In this document: positions 15,143 through 27,417 of the stretch, in pieces
Layout: every line of letters starts with the position of its first letter
Numbering within the stretch: the first letter of the stretch is position 1
From: Eudorina sp. 2006-703-Eu-15
Taxonomy: Eukaryota; Chlorophyta; Chlorophyceae; Chlamydomonadales; Volvocaceae
Assembly (NCBI GenBank): GCA_003117195.1
Contig: BDSI01000004.1
Location: 2,227,290 to 2,291,289 of the forward strand
DNA length: 64,000 bases
Reading direction: 5' to 3'
The notes under the pieces: generated by a model
What the model was told of the DNA's origin: nothing
The model's input: the letters and a program-made list of their open reading frames with translations, nothing else
The model's database searches: none
Translations under genes and position numbers: made by a program

Positions 15143-18100
15143 TCACCCTCGTACGACATCTGGGGTAACCGGAACCGGGACGGCGGGAACACGAAACCCA
15201 TACACAACCACAGGGTCCCGAGCTACGCTGTGCCGCCAGCGCGTTTCTGAATCTGCTCCTCCTCCGCAGCGCACACCCGCCTCCACGATCCCCGTGCCCG
15301 CATCGCAACCATGACCCTGGACGCCGTGCAACTGACCCGTGGGTCGCGCGTACTCGGAGCCCTGCTCCCTCCTCCCCCAAGGGGAAACAGCCTGCGACAC
15401 GGACAGCTTGACCGCCGCGGTCCCCGCAACGCCGTCACCCTGCCGACCCCGGCCACCGCCGCCGCCTCCAGCACCCGCGCGGGCCTCCGGGGAAAGGAGG
15501 CGGCTCCGCCCCCCCTGGCCTTCACTCGGCAGCAGCAGTACACTGTGGGGGGAGGCGCCCGCCGTCCCCAGCAGCAGCAGCTCCTCCTCTTCCTCTTCCG
15601 CCACCGCTTCCTCGTCATCACCCATCGCCGATTCTGAAAGGTTGTCACAGCCACTGCTGCTACCACTGCTACTGCGGCCGCTACTGCCACTGCAGCGCCT
15701 CACGGTGTTGTGACCCGGGGAGCTGTCGTGAAGGTCCCAGGGCCCCTCCTGGACGCTGGCGGCGCCGCGGGTGGCGTGAGGCTGCCTCCTCACCCGCACG
15801 GCCACCTCCTGCTGCTGCTGCCCGCACACTCTCGTGCTAGAGCCGTTGGGTTGGCCGTGGCCCGCGGGGCCGCTGCCGGCACTGCTGCTGCAGGTGCTGC
15901 TGCTGCCGCAGGTAACAAAGGTGACGCTGCTGCGGTATATGGTCCCATAGGAGGAGGAGGAGGGGGAGGAGGAGCTGCCCATGGGGGCGCCAGGGGCTGC
16001 AGCCCGGCAGGTGGCAGGTCGGCCCGCCGGGGCTTCCCCCGTCAGCGCCTCCCGGCGCCGTCTGGACCACCCATCACACCCAGGAGCAGCAGCAGCAGCC
16101 CCCCATGCTGACGACCGCGAGCAGACGTTCCCACACCCTCGTTCCCGCTGCTGCTCCACCGCCACCCGGGAATGCCGAACTGGTTGCCCCGACAGCTGTG
16201 CACCCAACCCGCAAGCGCTGTCGTCCCCCGGGGCCTGTCCCCCGGGGCCGACGGCGTGCAGCTCCAACGGCAGCTCGCACTCGAGGCGCTCGTCCCAGCG
16301 GGACAGTACGGCGGCTTGCGTCCGCCAGGGGGGGACGTCCAGGCCTTGGCTCCTGCGGTTCGGATGCAAGCACCGATGCAGCCGCGGGGGGATGGTCGGG
16401 GATAGCGCGGGATGCGGCCTAGAAGCACGGTAGGTGCATGGAGCCGAGCGCTGCAGAGCGCTGTCCGGTACTGATTGCTGACGGGCCCCACCCACCACTC
16501 AGCCGCCTCAACGCTGCCATACTGCTGCCGCAGGGAGGGAGGGCACCACGCTTCCAACACTCCACCTCCCACCCGCCCTCTCCCTCTCCCGCAGACCCGC
16601 GGGTCTCTCTCTCACTCCCTTCCCCCTGCCCACCTGAAGTTGACCTCCATGACCAGGCACATGGTGGCCGCCACATCCAGCAGCGCAGCCCGGGGTCCCA
16701 CCCACACCTGCGGATTACGTGGTGAGGGGGGCAGGTGAGCCGTGTATGTATGTGTGCCCATGGATACACGAGGACGCGGCAGGCAAGTGGGCGGCAAGCA
16801 GCTGATGCAGAACCAGTGGAACACATGGGCTGACGGGGGTGCATCCATACCTTTGCTGAGCATGAGCTCTCCTCTGTGACAAGGTAACAACAACAGGCAC
16901 CCGCGCGGGGGGGGGCTGGGGGGTTCGCTGTCTTTATTGACAAAAAAGGGGCGGGGGGTCCCACCTGTGGCAGCCGGGAGACCAGTTGGTCGTAGTGGGG
17001 CGTGGAGCGGCCCACTCGGAACAAGTCCCGCAGCCCCGGCTCGATCAGCAGCGGCTCCGCTGCGGCGGCCGCCGGGTCTGCTCCGGCCGCTGCCGTTGCT
17101 GCGCCCGCGCCCGCGGCGGCAACCGCGGCAGCAGCAGCAGCAGTGCGGCCGCCGCCCCGCGCAGCCATGTCCGCCGCCGCCCTCCCCAGCTCCGCCGTCA
17201 GGTCACTGCGGTGCCGCCGGTGGAGAGGACTGGCGCCCGTCCGCTGCGCCGCGGACTTGACGCCCCAGCGGCCGTCGTCCGCCGCGCCGCCACCCGCTGC
17301 GACCACATCCGCCGGTTGCCCCGCGCCGCCGCAGCCGCCCGGGCACTGCGCCACGGGCCAGTGGCGGCCGACAGCCGCCACCGGCTTGGGCGGGCGGGGC
17401 AGCACCAGCAGGTAGGGGTCCCGAAGCGACCAGCGGCTCTCCCCGGGAGAGGGTGCGCGAGGAGGGGGACCCCGGAGGGGGCGGGGCCCGCGCGGGGCCC
17501 CGCCCTCCTGCTGTTCCTCCCCTCCGCGGCCCTCGGGCCCTCCCCGGTGGTGGCCGCCGGGCCCTAGGGCGGCCACCAGTCGTACATCCAGACCCGCCCG
17601 GTGGAGCGCCGCTGCCATCTGGCGCGTGGAGGCGGGGTGGGGCAGGTCGGCCAGGGCCCGCATCACCTGGGGGGGTCACCAGCCCAGCGGGGTTTGTGTG
17701 TGGAAGGGGGGGGTATTGGGTGGCGGGTGGCGCGTGGCGCTGTTGTGTTGGGGCGGGGGAGGGGGCGGCAAAGCGGATCATCAGATTGCCCTCCGGCGAG
17801 GTACCGCATCAGGGGGCGCACGTGGCACTGGCACCGAGGCGCAGATGGGGGACGCCACGGCTCAGGGGGAGAGGGGGGAGGGGTCACCCACCTGCAGCTG
17901 GAGGGATGCGGACCCGGGGTCGCCCGTGGAGCCCGCGACAGCAGCGGCCCCGGAGGCCACACCGCTGTAGCTGTGGCGGCTGGCGGGAGACGGGGAGCAG
18001 GTGCGGTAGTGGTGGTGCTGCTGGTGCTGCTGTCGCACGTCACGCAGCCAGACGCCCTGCGCGGCGCTGCAAGTCGGTTGGTCCTGTCGCAAGGAGGAGC

Positions 18101-18460
18101 GTCAACAGCGAGAAAGGTAAAGGTTATTGCGAGTTTTATATGTGCAGGTGTTCATATTCACTAGCAAGAGGCTTTGGTAACGGTGGTGAAACTGCTTCGT
18201 TGGAAGAATTTGCACGGGGCGCACGTGCCGAGGTAGCTGACTTAAGCCGTCGCCAGCTCGCTGCATACCACACCCATTGGTGTCAACAAGAACAAATCTC
18301 AAAGACCACTTCAAATGCTCATCGGGGAGAATTCTCATGACTTGACCGCCTGACCAGGCCTATGAACACTTCCGTCTCGAGCCGAAGTTACCTCTGCATT
18401 GCAACATGATGCTCTGTCACTTGTAACATCGTCTAAGTCTATATCGAATATGGCGTCCAT
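15143..18460 (-). CDS. PDDEXK-like family protein (PF04720, DUF506/TIGR01615)
   Basis: Plant and algal family of unknown function. Five exons join in phase: 18460-18392, 18083-17892, 17666-16965, 16707-16634 and 16352-15143, for 748 residues. Exon 1 starts with ATG and reads MDAIFDIDLDDVTSDRASCC. Family blocks appear in order: VMRALADLPHPAST and AAALHRAGLDVRLV (exon 3 start), EPGLRDLFRVGRSTPHYDQL (exon 3 end), VGPRAALLDVAATMCLVMEV (exon 4), and the signature GLDVPPWRTQAAVLSRWDE (exon 5 start). The LVMEV strand and nearby residues are where the nuclease-like core lies in this family. Odd: about 380 residues of low-complexity sequence follow the last block, with Ser-rich, acidic (DDEEAVAEEEEEE) and Gly-rich runs; relatives usually end soon after the block. 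A possible donor at 15152 (GGTGAGACC) means the end could be spliced differently. It is head-to-head with the MsrA gene. Confidence 0.85.
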
Positions 18461-19056
18461 GACTCCTTGCGGTCAGCAACACCGCCGCCCTCGCGGTCGC
18501 CTGAGAACCTCGGGACGCCGGCGGTACCCAAACTTCTAGGGGCTGGCGCTTGTATAGAAAAAACAACGTATTGCGAAGAATTAAAATTATTTCCCCTAAA
18601 AATTTCACGGCGGCATAGTAGAAATCGCGTCAGCGCGACGAAAGGCGGAAAAGTGTCCAAAAAGTCAACACTACCTGACAAGGAATACGCAGGTGGGAGG
18701 CCTTCGTTACGTTGACATGTAATGGACGTGGGTGCATAGTTGCTTGCCGTAGGGCGCAAGGACGAAGGGATTACTGCCCTGGACCTACTGTAACGAACTT
18801 TAACGAGCAACCGAAGCCTCACGGTCACCGTAGATCGGTAATTCGGTAAAGCCCACACGCGATGTGGCACGCGATGAAATCAACGTCTTCAGCTTGTTGT
18901 CAGACACAAATTTTATGAAAACGAGAGGATCGATTTGGCGGAAGTTGGTCACCACACGTCCTTTGCACGTCGCTAGTCATCCATACAAGACTTGCCATAC
19001 AGGAATACGCTCTGGTTTACTCAGTTACACTCTCTAAGCTGCACCAATAGCACAGT
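18461..19056. promoter_or_regulatory. Divergent intergenic region, DUF506 / MsrA
   Basis: 596 bp separate the two ATG codons. The stretch is AT-richer than either gene and contains no conserved exon. Both promoters should lie here. Confidence 0.4.
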
Positions 19057-20351
19057 ATGTCCTCCACGTTCCGAAGCATGGCTTCTCCGACTGGCCTCAA
19101 TCAACGGGGAGCAGCCCCATCGGGAAGCAAAGTCCTTGCTAGACGCCATACCAGGTTGACCGCTGCGTGCAAATGCCAAAGGCGATACACGTTGATCCAC
19201 TTTTTCTGAGAAGCTTCTTTGCGGACACTCGTCAACGCCGTACCCTTTCCACCGCCCAGGCTTCATGCCCAAAAACGCGACCCGCAACCCCAAACGGACC
19301 GCCAAGTCGTCCCGTCGTGGATCAGCCAGGGCCTTGCTACCTTGGCTGTGGCAGGTGGGCCCGTCGGAGGCGGGGCGGACCGTACGATGTCGGGTGTCTT
19401 GACCGAGAGCGAGGCACGCTGCTGCCACCAAAATCACGAGTCGTGTCCACTACCGCCCCATCTTTGCTTGTCCGCGCCACAGCGTGCCTGGTGGCTCCGC
19501 TGCCGGGCGGCGGCGGCATGGCGCGGGTGGCCCATGCGGAGGAGGGCGGCCCCGCCATGGTGGCTGACGTCCCGACCTCGGAAGTGGCTGCCGCGGCCGA
19601 CGCTGCGACTGGGGGGAGCACGGGCGCCAAGGCGGCTCGTGCGGGCCTGGACACGTGAGCCGGGTGGAGGTGCCTAGTGGGTTCGCTCTGATAGCTCGAA
19701 GCGACGACACTCGGCTGGGTTAGGAGCACCACCTCCTCGTCGTCGTCGTCGAAAGGTTGTGCGCGCTAGGCCGCGGCTAGGTCTTCGGCTGCTGCAGTCG
19801 CCGTCGCTGTGTCACCCCGCCAGAGCACAGCACCCGCCGCGCACGCCGTCGGGGCCCGCAATGACGCGGCCGACCTCAACACGCCGCCACCCCCGATCCA
19901 CACCCTCCTGGACCCCCCAGTGTGTACTTTGGCAACGGCTGCTTCTGGGGCCGCCAGAAGGACTTTGTGGATGTGGAGATGAAGGAGCTGGGACGCACGC
20001 CCGAGCAGCTCACGGCGTTGGTGGGCTACGCGGCCGGCACCAAGACGGGGCCCGGCGGCAAGGTCTGCTACGTGTACTCGGACCCGCGGGTAAGTCAGGA
20101 TGAGGCGGCTGTCGATGGCAGGCGGGCGCGGGCCTTGGGCCTTGCGGCAATGCTCCAGGGAAGGGTTCGGCAATGCGTGGAGGGTGCCACACGGGGATGG
20201 GGAGCCTTGGGGGGATGGGGTGCTGACGGATACAGATAAGTAGGTTACGGTACCTGGGCTTCGCAGTCGTCGTATCTGCGACGCCTAGTCCGTCGAGCAG
20301 GCACCCCCAAACGGGGAGCCCGACCGACCATCAGCTGCAGGGGACTCTGAT

Positions 20352-20383
<32 letters not shown>

Positions 20384-22403
20384 GGGCAGGATCCCTGGGA
20401 GGGTTTCTCATTAAACACACTCAGGGCAGGATCCCTGGGAAGGGTTGCTTGGACGTACTGCGCCGCGGAAGCCGGAACTACTTATCTGACAGCCAGCGCG
20501 GGCCGGCCCTGAATCAGCCGCAAGCGGGGGTTATGAGACTTCGAGGAAAAGGGCGTTTAGGTAGAGCTGGGAACTTGACTAGCTGAGCCGGACGCCTTCA
20601 GACTACGTGCCTGGGGGGAACCTCTGGAGGGGATGGCGTTGCAACGGTTGCCCCCCTGCCCTCGTCCTTCCACCCTATCGATCACGTGCGCCCTGCCGCC
20701 CCTTCTTCCCTCCATCATCAGACCCACTACGACGCGCTGGGTCACGCGGAGGTGGTGCAGCTGGGGGTGAGCGCCGACCCAGGGGTCGGTGAGGCGGAGC
20801 TGCGGGCCTTCGCCGCGCGCTACTTCAAGCAGTTCAAGCAGACGACTGGCGGCATGCAGCGACTGGTGAGGGTGGGGCGCGGGGCGCGGGGAGGGGTTCG
20901 AGGGGGCAATCGGTGCGTGACTGGAGCGGTGGTGTTAAGCCATTTAAGCCACAACGTCGCCACTTGTCTCTTTCCCATCCTTCACCGCAACCCTTCGCCC
21001 TCTTGGCGGTTGGCGGTTGGCGCCCGGTCCGGTGCCCCAGGACCCCCAGGACAAGGGCTCGGCCTACCGCAACGTCATCGGCATCCCGGGCGGCATCAGC
21101 TCGCCCCTCTTCCGCGTCATCCAGGTACGGCACGTCATTATTAGTAAGGATGTTACAGCGGACCCACGTCATCCTGGTGGTGGGGTCCTGGCTGCTCACT
21201 GCGGGTCTCGCCGTGTAGTAAGATGAGCTACAGAGTGTAATGCTGCAGTGCACCAGCCTGCTGGGCGCCATCGGGCATCGGTGGTGGCAGCCGGAGCCTC
21301 CTCGTTGAGCGCACACTGGCGGGTGGTATGGGTCGGGCGGGTCTCTTCTTTAATCACTGCGGGTAACGGCGACCTCGCCTCGGAGGCGCGCTTACCATAC
21401 CGAGCCAGCACCACGGCTGTACCGAAGACCCGCCCCGGGCACCGCACTACCAAGGACAAGGACAAGGACTTCCCCCCTTTCCCCCCTTGATGGTGGTGGT
21501 CACTCGGGTGCCCCCCCCCCCCCGCGCTGCGTCTCCCTCCGCTGCTGACCGTGTCACGGCCCGGGCCCTCAGGAGGAGAACAAGTACGGCATGAGCCTGC
21601 GGGAGGGCCGCGGCAATGAGATGAGCTGGGGCAGGGCCACTGAGGTGAGCGAGGACCCCTAGGGGGCGGGGAGGGGAGGGGAGGGGAGGGGAGGCGGGGG
21701 CCTACGTGCCCGAGGGGGGCCCCACGTGCCCGAGGGCTGAGGCCTTCAGTTGACCGACCTCTCCCGGGCCGGGGCCCTCCATTGGCACAGCCGAGGTCCG
21801 GGACACCGCCATCACCACCACCGCTGTGTTTCGCCTCCTCGTGTCCCTCGGCCTGGCCTCCGCTGCTTTCAAGTCTGCTGCCGCATCGGTTCCCGCACCG
21901 GTAGTTCGTTTTCGCCGCCGCCGTCCTCCAACCCATCACCTCCCCGCTGCCTTCGCGGTAAACACTGAATCGCTTTCTTCCCGCGCCCTTGCCGCCACCA
22001 TGGCCCCCCCCCGCTCTCCCCGACGCCCGCCTCCACCTCCCCTCAGGATGACCTGCTCAACACGGTGTGGGTGGTGGACTCGTCCCAGCTGCCCTTCTAT
22101 CGGGCGGAGCAGTACCACCAGTTCCATCACGGACTCGGCAAGAAGTACCCGATGGTGGGTTTACCGTTAGCTGGCCGGGAGGAGCTGGAGGTGGTGTGGG
22201 GAAAGGAGCGGGGAAAGGAATGGGGCGTCCCTCCCCTCATTGGATACTCTTGGCTCCCGCCGACCGATGCACCGGCCCTCCTCTCCCGACGCCCCACCCC
22301 TGGACCGCCTGTCTGCCTGCAGGAGTACGTGCGGGACCTGCGCGACCGCGTGGCGGGCTTGGGCCGCATTGACCCCACTGGCTGCCCGGAGCTGCCCTTC
22401 TAG
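19057..22403 (+). CDS. MSRA: Peptide methionine (S)-sulfoxide reductase, MsrA family
   Basis: Reduces methionine-S-sulfoxide in oxidised proteins. Certain exons: an exon ending 19654, then 19921-20089, 20722-20865, 21041-21124, 21573-21644, 22047-22154 and 22323-22403 (TAG), all in phase. The active site is YFGNGCFWGRQKDF; the catalytic cysteine codon is TGC, so this is not a selenocysteine form. THYDALGHAEVVQLG and DKGSAYRNVI match the family, and WVVDSSQLPFYRAEQYHQ the C-terminal half. A cysteine in TGCPELPF, eight residues from the end, could be the resolving cysteine. The N-terminus is less sure. An ATG at 19057 begins a good organelle-targeting peptide (MSSTFRSMASPTGLNQRGAA). Joining AG|GTTGAC at about 19157 to an acceptor before 19355 keeps phase, giving a basic linker and then VRATACLVAPLPGGGGMARV. 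Another start is ATG 19518. The fold is a divergent MsrA subgroup. Intron 2 holds an (AC)n run at 20354-20382 and a duplicated GGGCAGGATCCCTGGGA. Confidence 0.88.
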
Positions 22404-25400
22404 GGGCGCTACTAGGGGAGGAGGGGCCTTATAGTGTCACGACTGCACAGCGGGGGAAAGGCGAGGATTGCGCCCGGGTGGGATGGGGTCGGGCGAGCGG
22501 AGGCGTGGGGCGCTGAGAGCCTGAGACTGGAGAAGGCGCCGGCGGCCTCAGCCCCCTGCGAGCCCAGGCGGCAGCCCGCCGTCATCACCGGCCAGGTACT
22601 CGGGGTGGCACCCCCCGCCTGGAGGTTCTCGTGGCCCTGCCCCGCCCCGTGGGGATGGGGTGAAGGGCCCCGGATGGGGTGAAGGCGGGGACGGAGCCAT
22701 CATGAGGGTAGGCTGTGATGTGTGAGGTGCTTGGCGTTTTCTGAGGTGCCGATCGCGTGTGCTGGACGGGTGGTTCAAAAGAAATAGACGGTGGATATGG
22801 GCTGCAGCGCGCGTGGTGGGCTGGTGGCTGAGGACCCGCTACCCGGTGTGCAGCCGCTCCGTCGCCCTCCGTGTGACACTGAGGTGCTGTGTGGGGTGTC
22901 CAGCGTCGATGGATGTGATGTGACACCCCTACCCCCTTCGGCCCTTCGGGAAGGGGCGGCAGACTTTGGTCCCGCGGGAAACGGCGCTGAGTTGCGCCCC
23001 CGGGGAAGGGGAAAGGGCCCATCTGTCGACCGACAGCCATGGGGATACTGTATCCGCTTTTGAGGCGAAGGCGGCGAGAGCGTGAGCTGAGTTGGACCAC
23101 CCCAGGACACCTACCAGTGCGTGCGTTATTAAATACCACCGCGTCAGGTGCAAGCGAGGTGACCCCCCAGGCCGGCGTTCCTCCACGACCAGTCCGGCCA
23201 GTCGGATATATCCCGAGTCTCAATACCGCCAGGCCCCGCGACCCACAGGTACGGCCCCTGACGCACACCCAGACACACAACACACACACACACATCTCTC
23301 ACGGAGCACCGATGCCGTGCAGCGCCCCGTCTCCTCCACGTGGCTGACCCAAAGGCCACGTCGGGGACGCGGCCGTGCGGGCGACCGTGTGCGTAGCGGT
23401 GTGTGGCCCCCATCTCGTGCCAGTGGCTGGCGGCAAAATTGCGCGCAGCGTCGCCGCCGCACCCTAGCGTCTGTTCTTCGGTTCTCACTCTCTGTTGGCG
23501 GTCTCACAGCGCACCACAGCGCATATGGGGCCCCGCCCATAGCGCCCATCGCGACACGCAGCCAAGGGTCAGGGTCATGGAAAGGGGAATGCAAACCGCT
23601 TCCGGGGGCAACGTGGCCGGCGGCGGCGAGCGCAACCTCGCGCGCGGCCCGGGCCCCCTGCAGCAGCGGCGGTGGGAAGAGATCCCCGACAACGACGACG
23701 ACGACGACAGGTCCATCAAAATAAGAAATACGGTTCACTTGCAATCAACTGCGATACATCAAGTGAGATAGGCAGTAGTATACTAAGGGGGGGAATCCTT
23801 CAGAACGCGCGCCAGAAAGAATTATTCAGCCCACTAGCAAGCAGCCCCCGCGAGGGAGGGCGTCATGGGTCCCGGCCAAGGGGAGGGAGTGGGAGGAGAC
23901 GACCGGGCAGCAGCAGCAGCGCAGCAGATGGGCCCGCCGGTTCGAGAGAACCCGCGCGCCACCACCACCCTCGACGGGCCTCCGCCTACACCAGCCCGTG
24001 GCCCGCCACCCACAAACAAACCGCCGCCACCGCCACCGCCACCATGCGATTTATGGGATGCGCAAACTATGCATTGATTGCCCACCCCGCGGCTTCGTCC
24101 GCCCCGTGCGCACATGCACGCAGCGGGCGTGGCCTCGGGGGGAAGGGCTAGGGCGAGGGTCACAGCCGCCCAGTCTCTAATGTGGTCTGTGGGAGAGTGG
24201 CAGCCAGGAACACCGCCGAGCCCAGACACCCATGCGTGGCCGACCCGCCTGCAGCAGCACCCGGTCAGCGGCCACCCCTCTAGGCTACAGCGGCCCCTCG
24301 CGCCTCACCTCTCGGAGGAGGAAGACGGACTCTGGTCAGTCAGTCAGGAACGCCCGCCCGCCCGCCCATACACCGAGCCCCGCCAGCCTTCTGCCGATGA
24401 GACAGACCGATAAGACAGACAGACAGGCTATCAGGCAGACCGACCGACAGCAGACGTCCGGTACACGCAGCGCCGCGTCAAGGAGCTGCCCAGCAGCGGC
24501 GCGGTGCCTGTACATGCATGTACGACATCTTTTGGACACAGCTCAAGCCCAACCAGAACTGGCCGACTCACCGAGACCGGCCGCACACAAACACACACAC
24601 ACCCCGAGGGCTCAACCCGCATGTGCGCACAACTCCTCCTCTTCCGTCTGTTCCTCCTCTTCCGTATCCTCCTCCAAGGAATTCGCAGTTTGTTTCGCTG
24701 GACTGCGACACACATGCTCACAGCCGACGATGGGGGAGGGGTGACGTGTACCCCGCGATGGCGGGCCGTCTGTCCCCTCCTTCCTCCTGCAGTTCGTCAC
24801 CGCCCCCCAGTGCGGCACCTCCTCACGCCGCTCCAGGGACCCGGGCCCCCCCCAGGGAGGGACCCCGGCAGCGACACCCACCCACCCCCGGCACACCCAC
24901 CGTTGAGCTCCGTACGCACCGCCCCTCCCCTGCCCTCCCCTCCACACCCACCCACAAAGCTGATCGCTACACGCACCCCGGTGGTCTAGGCGCGCAGTCC
25001 ATCCGGGCACCTCGCGCCCGGGTTCGAGACCCGGGAGGTACGTGCTCCGAGGTCGTTAACCACTCCGTTGTCGCTGCCCCGCCGCCCTCCCTGTAGAGCA
25101 GTGCGCCGCGCAGCTGAGCCGAGCTCAGGCATCACACGTCGGCGGCGGGCCCTGCCCGGCTTCCCAGGGGCCAGTCGGTCAGTCCATCAGACAGCCAGAG
25201 AGACAGACAGGCACACAACCCCTCGGCAAAAACCCATATCAGCCAACAAGGACGGCCTCCCCTCCACATGAAGCTGACGAATGAAGTCCGGTCACAGGCC
25301 ATGTCGACATTTGAACCCCTTTCTCCCTCTCCGCAGGGACGGGCGGCTCCCGTATTCCGCAGTCCCGAACCCTGCTTAAACACAAAGACCCCCAGACCCA

Positions 25401-27274
25401 CCGACCCCGTGGAACAGGGAGCATCATATGCGGCGAAGGGGCCGAATAAAAGAATCACGCAGGCCGGCCGTGGTGGTACAGCTCCACCCCTGTGGCGGGG
25501 CAGACAAGGGCCCCCCACCCCACCCCCACCCCACCCCGTGTGCGGACGAAACCCCGCTACCCCGCAACTCCCCGCGGGAAGGGGTTAAGGAGGGGAAGGG
25601 AGGGGAAGAAACAAGGAAGCGACCGACCCGCGGCGCAGGCCCCCCTTCCCTCCCTTCCCCTCTCCCCCACACACCGACTCATTGGGTCGAGACGCTCTGG
25701 CGGGGCGCCACCAACCGCCCGCCCGCAGCCCAACATGCGCCCCCCACCCCACCCGCCACCCCACCCCATGCAATCCCATCCTTGTGGGGCACGGCGGGGC
25801 AGGCCTCTGCCCCGCCCCCTCCGCCACCTGCCCGCGAATTTCGGCTCTGGCCGCCTCGCAGCGCCTCGGCCGGTGTACGGCCAGTGCAGCCCACACGGCC
25901 CATGCAAGCTCGCCAGACGCCGCGCTACACTTCAGGAGTGCGATGAATCATAAAACCAAGATCCCGACATTGGATTTCGGCCAACCGCCTCTGCGGGTCC
26001 CCCGCCCCCGCCCTTCGCCTCGCGAATGATCTCGGCCCCTCGTTTTAGGGCTACTAACCCCAAATGACCGCGGTCGGCCTCACGCCCGTCCCTAAACCCC
26101 GCTCGGCGGCCCCGAAACCAACGCCCGTAACGTTACGTTACCCACCCTACCCCGGCGCGAACCCCCCTACTAGCACGACGTGACGTGCTGATGCATGCTG
26201 GCGCCCCACATGCGTTGTGCCCCACATGTGTATCGAGGGTGTTGCGTCTGTCCTTGTGTACGTGTGTGTGTGTGTCCGTATGTGTCCGTATGTGTGTGTC
26301 CATATGTGTGTGTTCCGCTGCGCATCACACCGCCAACCAAGGTTGTGAGGGGTCGGCCGCACAGATTGGCGGATGCCATCTGTGGCGGGTGTCATCTGTC
26401 GCACAAACCAAATCAAAGAACCACCAAGCCGGGGGATGGGATCACAGCTTCACATTGGCCTCCGGTAAATTAGGGTTAGGAACCAGAGGTCGTCCATGCG
26501 CGCGTGGGCCGTCCGAGACCCCGTAAAGAGGAGCCCCCGCGAGGAGGCGGACGCGGAGGGCGGCCAACGGCCTGTCTATCCACGGCAGCTCACCACAGAA
26601 TAGGTCACCAGAGGGCGCCTAGGTCACCCCCTCACCCTCACCCCGTAAAGGGGTGTCTGGGCAGTTTCCTTTCTAACCCCCTCGCCCCGTCCAGAGGTGC
26701 AGGCTAAGGACAGCTGCACCCCCACGAACGCTCAGCCCCCAGGTGGCCCCAGGTGCCGGCAGGGGCCGGCAGGGGCCTCCGGGCAACCCTCCGCCGCGTC
26801 CCCCCAGAGGAGCACCCACTGCATGCACCAAGAGGAATGCCCCCCAACCACCCAACCACGGGCACGACCCTGCAAGCCCCACCCTGCCTGTGGCGCGGCC
26901 CTGAGGTCCCTCCGGGGCCTCCCCTGTCTTCGAGGCCACCTGCCCCCTACCGCCCGCTCTGGCCCCTGGGCCCCCTCACAAACGCGGCTCTTCGCCGCCG
27001 CGCCGACCCCATACATTCACATTTAATGCCCACCCCGCCCGCCCACCCCCCACTTTGAGGGACACCGCCTCAGCTTTTCATCCCTCCCAACGCAAATTAT
27101 CTGCTCCTCCTCCTCCTCCCTCCTCCCCCTCCCTGCAGCGGCGTGGAGTGGAGTGCGGAGCTGCAGCTCGCTAGCTGACACGTGCCTCTCCTCCGTCTCC
27201 GGCGGGTGTCAGTGCCAGTGCGCACAGCCACCGACGCAGTCACAGGACGCAGCGGCAGCGGGCCGCGGGGGGTG
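22404..27274. other. Region without a resolved gene; simple repeats
   Basis: I found no conserved exon on either strand. The left part is probably the MsrA 3' flank. Simple sequences include (CA)n at 23275-23295, a CGA triplet run at 23689-23709, GACA/GACC runs at 24405-24450, and TGTGTCCGTA repeats at 26260-26315. Fragments such as MYDIFWTQLKPNQNWPTHR (24518-24574, plus) and QFVTAPQCGTSSRRS (about 24789-24833, plus, after a CTGCAG acceptor) look protein-like but could not be joined into a gene. The right end, 26000-27274, is GC-rich and probably includes the 3' untranslated region of the MYB gene. Confidence 0.35.
24984..25050 (+). repeat. tRNA-like or SINE-like Pol III B box
   Basis: The segment GGTTCGAGACC at about 25020-25030 fits the tRNA B-box consensus GGTTCGANNCC and sits in a six-pair stem CCCGGG/CCCGGG around a seven-base TTCGAGA loop, like a T-arm. 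Upstream, TGGTCTAGGCGCGCAG (from 24983) resembles a degenerate A box. The flanks do not form a proper seven-pair acceptor stem, so a working tRNA is unlikely. A tRNA-derived SINE or tRNA pseudogene is the better reading. Confidence 0.35.
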
Positions 27275-27371
27275 CTACAGCCGCAGCAGCGAGCCGAGCC
27301 TCTTGGTGGCGCCCCCGGCTGTGGGGGACTCCTTGGCCGCCGACCAGCTAACCGCCGCCGCAGGCATCTGT

Positions 27372-27417
<46 letters not shown>

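Noticed and set aside
19921..20089. Selenocysteine MsrA
   Set aside because: The active-site codon is TGC, not TGA.
22585..23295. Minus-strand frame with MCVCVLCVWVCV start
   Set aside because: The start is a translated (CA)n microsatellite and the rest shows no domain.
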